Below, piece after piece: positions 61,301 through 62,985 of a stretch of DNA of 62,985 nt. Position numbers and translations under genes: made by a program. Positions within the stretch are counted from its first letter, which is position 1. Each line of letters begins with the position of its first letter. The notes beneath the pieces are model-generated. The model was not told where the DNA came from, ran no database searches, and worked only from the letters and a program-made list of their open reading frames with translations. The stretch is from Acetanaerobacterium elongatum (lineage in GTDB: Bacteria; Bacillota; Clostridia; Oscillospirales; Ruminococcaceae): NCBI RefSeq assembly GCF_900103835.1, contig NZ_FNID01000020.1:1-62985 (forward strand), given 5' to 3'.

Positions 61301-62584
61301 TTGGAGAAGTTTGTGATTACCGGCGGAAACCGTTTGGTGGGCGAGGTGTCTATCAGCGGAGCAAAAAATGCCGCCGTAGCCATTATTCCTGCCACAATTT
61401 TGGCAGGCGGCCCGTGCATACTTGAAAATGTTCCCGATATTCGTGACGTTTCTGTTATTATTAAAATCCTTTACGAGATGGGCGCAAAGATTCGCTATAT
61501 CGATAAAACCACGGTGATGATTGATACCACCCGCATTACCTCCCATGTTGTTCCCTACGAGATGGCGCGTCATCTGCGTGCCTCTTACTATCTGCTCGGC
61601 GCGTTAACGGGGCGGTTTAACCGTGCCAAGGTGTCGCTGCCCGGCGGGTGTAACTTCGGGGTTAGGCCTATCGATCAGCACATCAAGGGCTTCGAGGCCT
61701 TGGGTGCCAACGTTTCCATCGAAAATGGCATGGTGAGCGTAGAGGCCGAACACCTGATGGGTGCCCCCATCTTTTTAGACATGGTTTCGGTGGGTGCTAC
61801 CATGAACATCATGCTTGCCGCTGTAAAAACCAAAGGCCTTACCGTTATTGAAAACGCGGCGAAGGAGCCGCATATTGTAGACCTTGCAAACTTCTTAAAC
61901 TCCATGGGTGCCGATGTGCGCGGTGCCGGTACCGACGTGATTAAGATTCGCGGTGTGGAAGAGATGCACGGCGCTACCTACTCCATTATCCCAGACCAGA
62001 TTGAAGCAGGCACCTATATGGTGGCTGCAGCTGCCACTAACGGCGACGTTTTGGTAAAGAATATTATCCCCAAGCACCTGGAACCCATTACCACCAAACT
62101 GCGCAAGATGGGTGTAGATGTTATTGAATATGATGAATCCGTCCGTGTTTCACGCACGGAGGAGCTGATAAAGACCAACGTTAAAACCATGCCCCACCCG
62201 GGTTTCCCCACCGATATGCAGCCGCAGATTACGGCGCTGTTAACCCTTGCACGCGGTACGAGTATTGTTACCGAGGGCGTGTGGGATAACCGCTTCCGTT
62301 ATGTGGATGAACTGCGCCGTATGGGTGCAAATATTCAGGTAGACGGCAAGGTGGCGGTGGTAGAAGGCAAGGGTTATCTTACCGGAGCACCTGTGAAGGC
62401 CACCGATCTTCGTGCTGGGGCTGCGTTGATTATTGCGGCGCTTGCGGCGGAAGGAACCACCGAGATTGAGGATATCTACCATGTGGAGCGCGGCTACGAA
62501 GAGATGGAAAAAAAGCTGCGTGAGCTGGGCGCCGACATTAAAAAGATTGAGTTCCCAGGCGAAGTATTGCCCAAGGCACTGTAA
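61301..62584 (+). CDS. murA: UDP-N-acetylglucosamine 1-carboxyvinyltransferase
   Basis: MurA commits UDP-GlcNAc to peptidoglycan synthesis using phosphoenolpyruvate. The motif SGAKNAAVA carries the catalytic Lys-Asn pair, and the loop GGCNFGVRPID keeps the fosfomycin-reactive cysteine, so a fosfomycin-sensitive active site is expected. The length of 427 aa is normal. The start is TTG 61301, 9 nt after GGGGAG; the frame opens further upstream without support. Confidence 0.95.
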   Translation: MEKFVITGGNRLVGEVSISGAKNAAVAIIPATILAGGPCILENVPDIRDVSVIIKILYEMGAKIRYIDKTTVMIDTTRITSHVVPYEMARHLRASYYLLGALTGRFNRAKVSLPGGCNFGVRPIDQHIKGFEALGANVSIENGMVSVEAEHLMGAPIFLDMVSVGATMNIMLAAVKTKGLTVIENAAKEPHIVDLANFLNSMGADVRGAGTDVIKIRGVEEMHGATYSIIPDQIEAGTYMVAAAATNGDVLVKNIIPKHLEPITTKLRKMGVDVIEYDESVRVSRTEELIKTNVKTMPHPGFPTDMQPQITALLTLARGTSIVTEGVWDNRFRYVDELRRMGANIQVDGKVAVVEGKGYLTGAPVKATDLRAGAALIIAALAAEGTTEIEDIYHVERGYEEMEKKLRELGADIKKIEFPGEVLPKAL

Positions 62585-62690
62585 AATCGAACCGGATAAA
62601 AATTGTCTGCTGCTTTTTTGGCCCGACAGTTTTTGGCTATATAAAATGTTAAAGGACCGAATGTAGGTTTGTCAAACATCTTGGACAGTG

Positions 62691-62985
62691 TTAGGAAAGA
62701 GCAAGCTTTTCAAGTGGCGAAAGCCAGCGAAGAGGGCGCATCGGTATGTTATTGGAACGATTTTGATGTGCAGCTAGCTGCACATCAAAATCGGCGAGTG
62801 AATAAAAGTGGTGTATGTCATAGAAACGCTTTTGGTCTTCACGGTGGCTACGTTCTACCTTGCCGTTGTGTCGGGGTGTATAAGGACGAATAAGTTTATG
62901 TCTGATACCCAGTTTCAGTGCCGTTTGTTCAAACAAGGTAAAACTATCTCGTTTGCTGCTGGAGAAACGATTGGTAAATTCAAAA
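62691..62985 (-). CDS. IS481-like transposase, C-terminal part
   Basis: The frame is open to the window edge and covers the last 97 residues of a DDE integrase-core transposase. The final catalytic glutamate lies in YTPRHNGKVERSHRED, and the tail SNNIPMRPLRWLSPLEKL is typical of the group. An upstream ATG at 62936 is internal. The gene is cut by the window, not necessarily broken. It contains a 36-bp perfect palindrome (62758-62793). Confidence 0.85.
   Translation of the reverse strand, partial: FEFTNRFSSSKRDSFTLFEQTALKLGIRHKLIRPYTPRHNGKVERSHREDQKRFYDIHHFYSLADFDVQLAAHQNRSNNIPMRPLRWLSPLEKLALS
62758..62793. repeat. 36-bp perfect palindrome within the transposase gene
   Basis: Two 18-bp arms (CGATTTTGATGTGCAGCT and its exact complement) meet with no spacer. 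It encodes DFDVQLAAHQNR in the transposase frame, and the protein looks uninterrupted. Confidence 0.93.

Larger units (their letters stand above)
62662..62985 (-). mobile_element. Insertion sequence, partial (IS481/IS3-like)
   Basis: The window ends inside an element. Its end near 62662 begins TGTAGGTTTGTCAAACATCT, resembling the terminal repeat of IS481-type elements, 29 bp beyond the transposase stop. The other end is outside the window. Confidence 0.7.

Overview
The window looks like a chromosomal segment from a Clostridia-class Firmicute, probably Oscillospirales-like. This rests on gene content and arrangement (gdpP-rplI-dnaB, tilS-hpt-ftsH, a BofA/DUF2508 pair hinting at a spore-forming lineage), strong purine-rich ribosome binding sites, frequent TTG/GTG starts, and a PadR-DUF1700-DUF4097 operon. 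No rRNA or tRNA gene was seen. One clear RNA gene is present: RNase P RNA on the minus strand near 52.3-52.6 kb. Partial insertion sequences lie at both edges.

Layout. 1-300: 3' end of an IS3-type element. 0.36-3.3 kb (minus): an RluA-type pseudouridine synthase, an ABC-F ATPase and the original terminator of yebC. 3.28-15.2 kb: an integrated AT-rich element inside the 3' end of yebC. 15.0-18 kb (minus): yebC, galU and a zinc-ribbon/DUF2628 membrane protein. 18.1-22.7 kb (plus): a PadR-controlled envelope operon, prfB, azlCD. 22.8-25.3 kb (minus): a PAF-acetylhydrolase-like hydrolase and a LytTR-DUF3021 pair. 25.5-30.5 kb (plus): a nucleotidyltransferase with a degenerate phosphohexomutase domain, and RNase J behind a long leader. 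30.6-31.3 kb (minus): a LuxR/DUF2087 regulator. 31.5-40.2 kb (plus): gdpP, rplI, dnaB, tilS, hpt, ftsH, a GNAT protein. 40.3-48.7 kb (plus): a LiaF-like protein, a parE-HXXEE-parC cluster, secG, rnr. 48.9-52.2 kb: a small Cys-rich protein, DUF2508-bofA, a GNAT protein, mtnN-bioY-DUF1284. 52.3-53.3 kb (minus): rnpB and a TM2 protein with a structured leader. 53.5-62.6 kb (plus): ilvE, a second RluA enzyme, a polar amino-acid ABC transporter, an M23/LysM/G5 cell-wall hydrolase with a long leader, murA. 62.66-62.98 kb: part of a second insertion sequence.

The most interesting object is the 11.7-kb element. It is bounded by a perfect 183-bp direct repeat (3284-3466 and 15013-15195) of the last 61 codons of yebC. 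It carries two tyrosine recombinases, a HK97-type portal, large terminase, a likely small terminase, a major capsid protein, a DUF4355 scaffold, a probable head-completion protein with Ig-like domains, and small DNA-binding regulators. I find no tail, lysis or recognisable complete replication gene. That is the profile of a capsid-forming phage satellite (cf-PICI-like) that would borrow tails from a helper phage, although a decayed prophage cannot be excluded. The element also holds a roughly 1-kb noncoding array of several interspersed repeat families and signs of recent internal duplication.

Assignments come from reading translated sequence and motifs; no database search or RNA folding program was run. 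Exact starts are chosen from ribosome binding site spacing. Promoters and terminators are sequence predictions.
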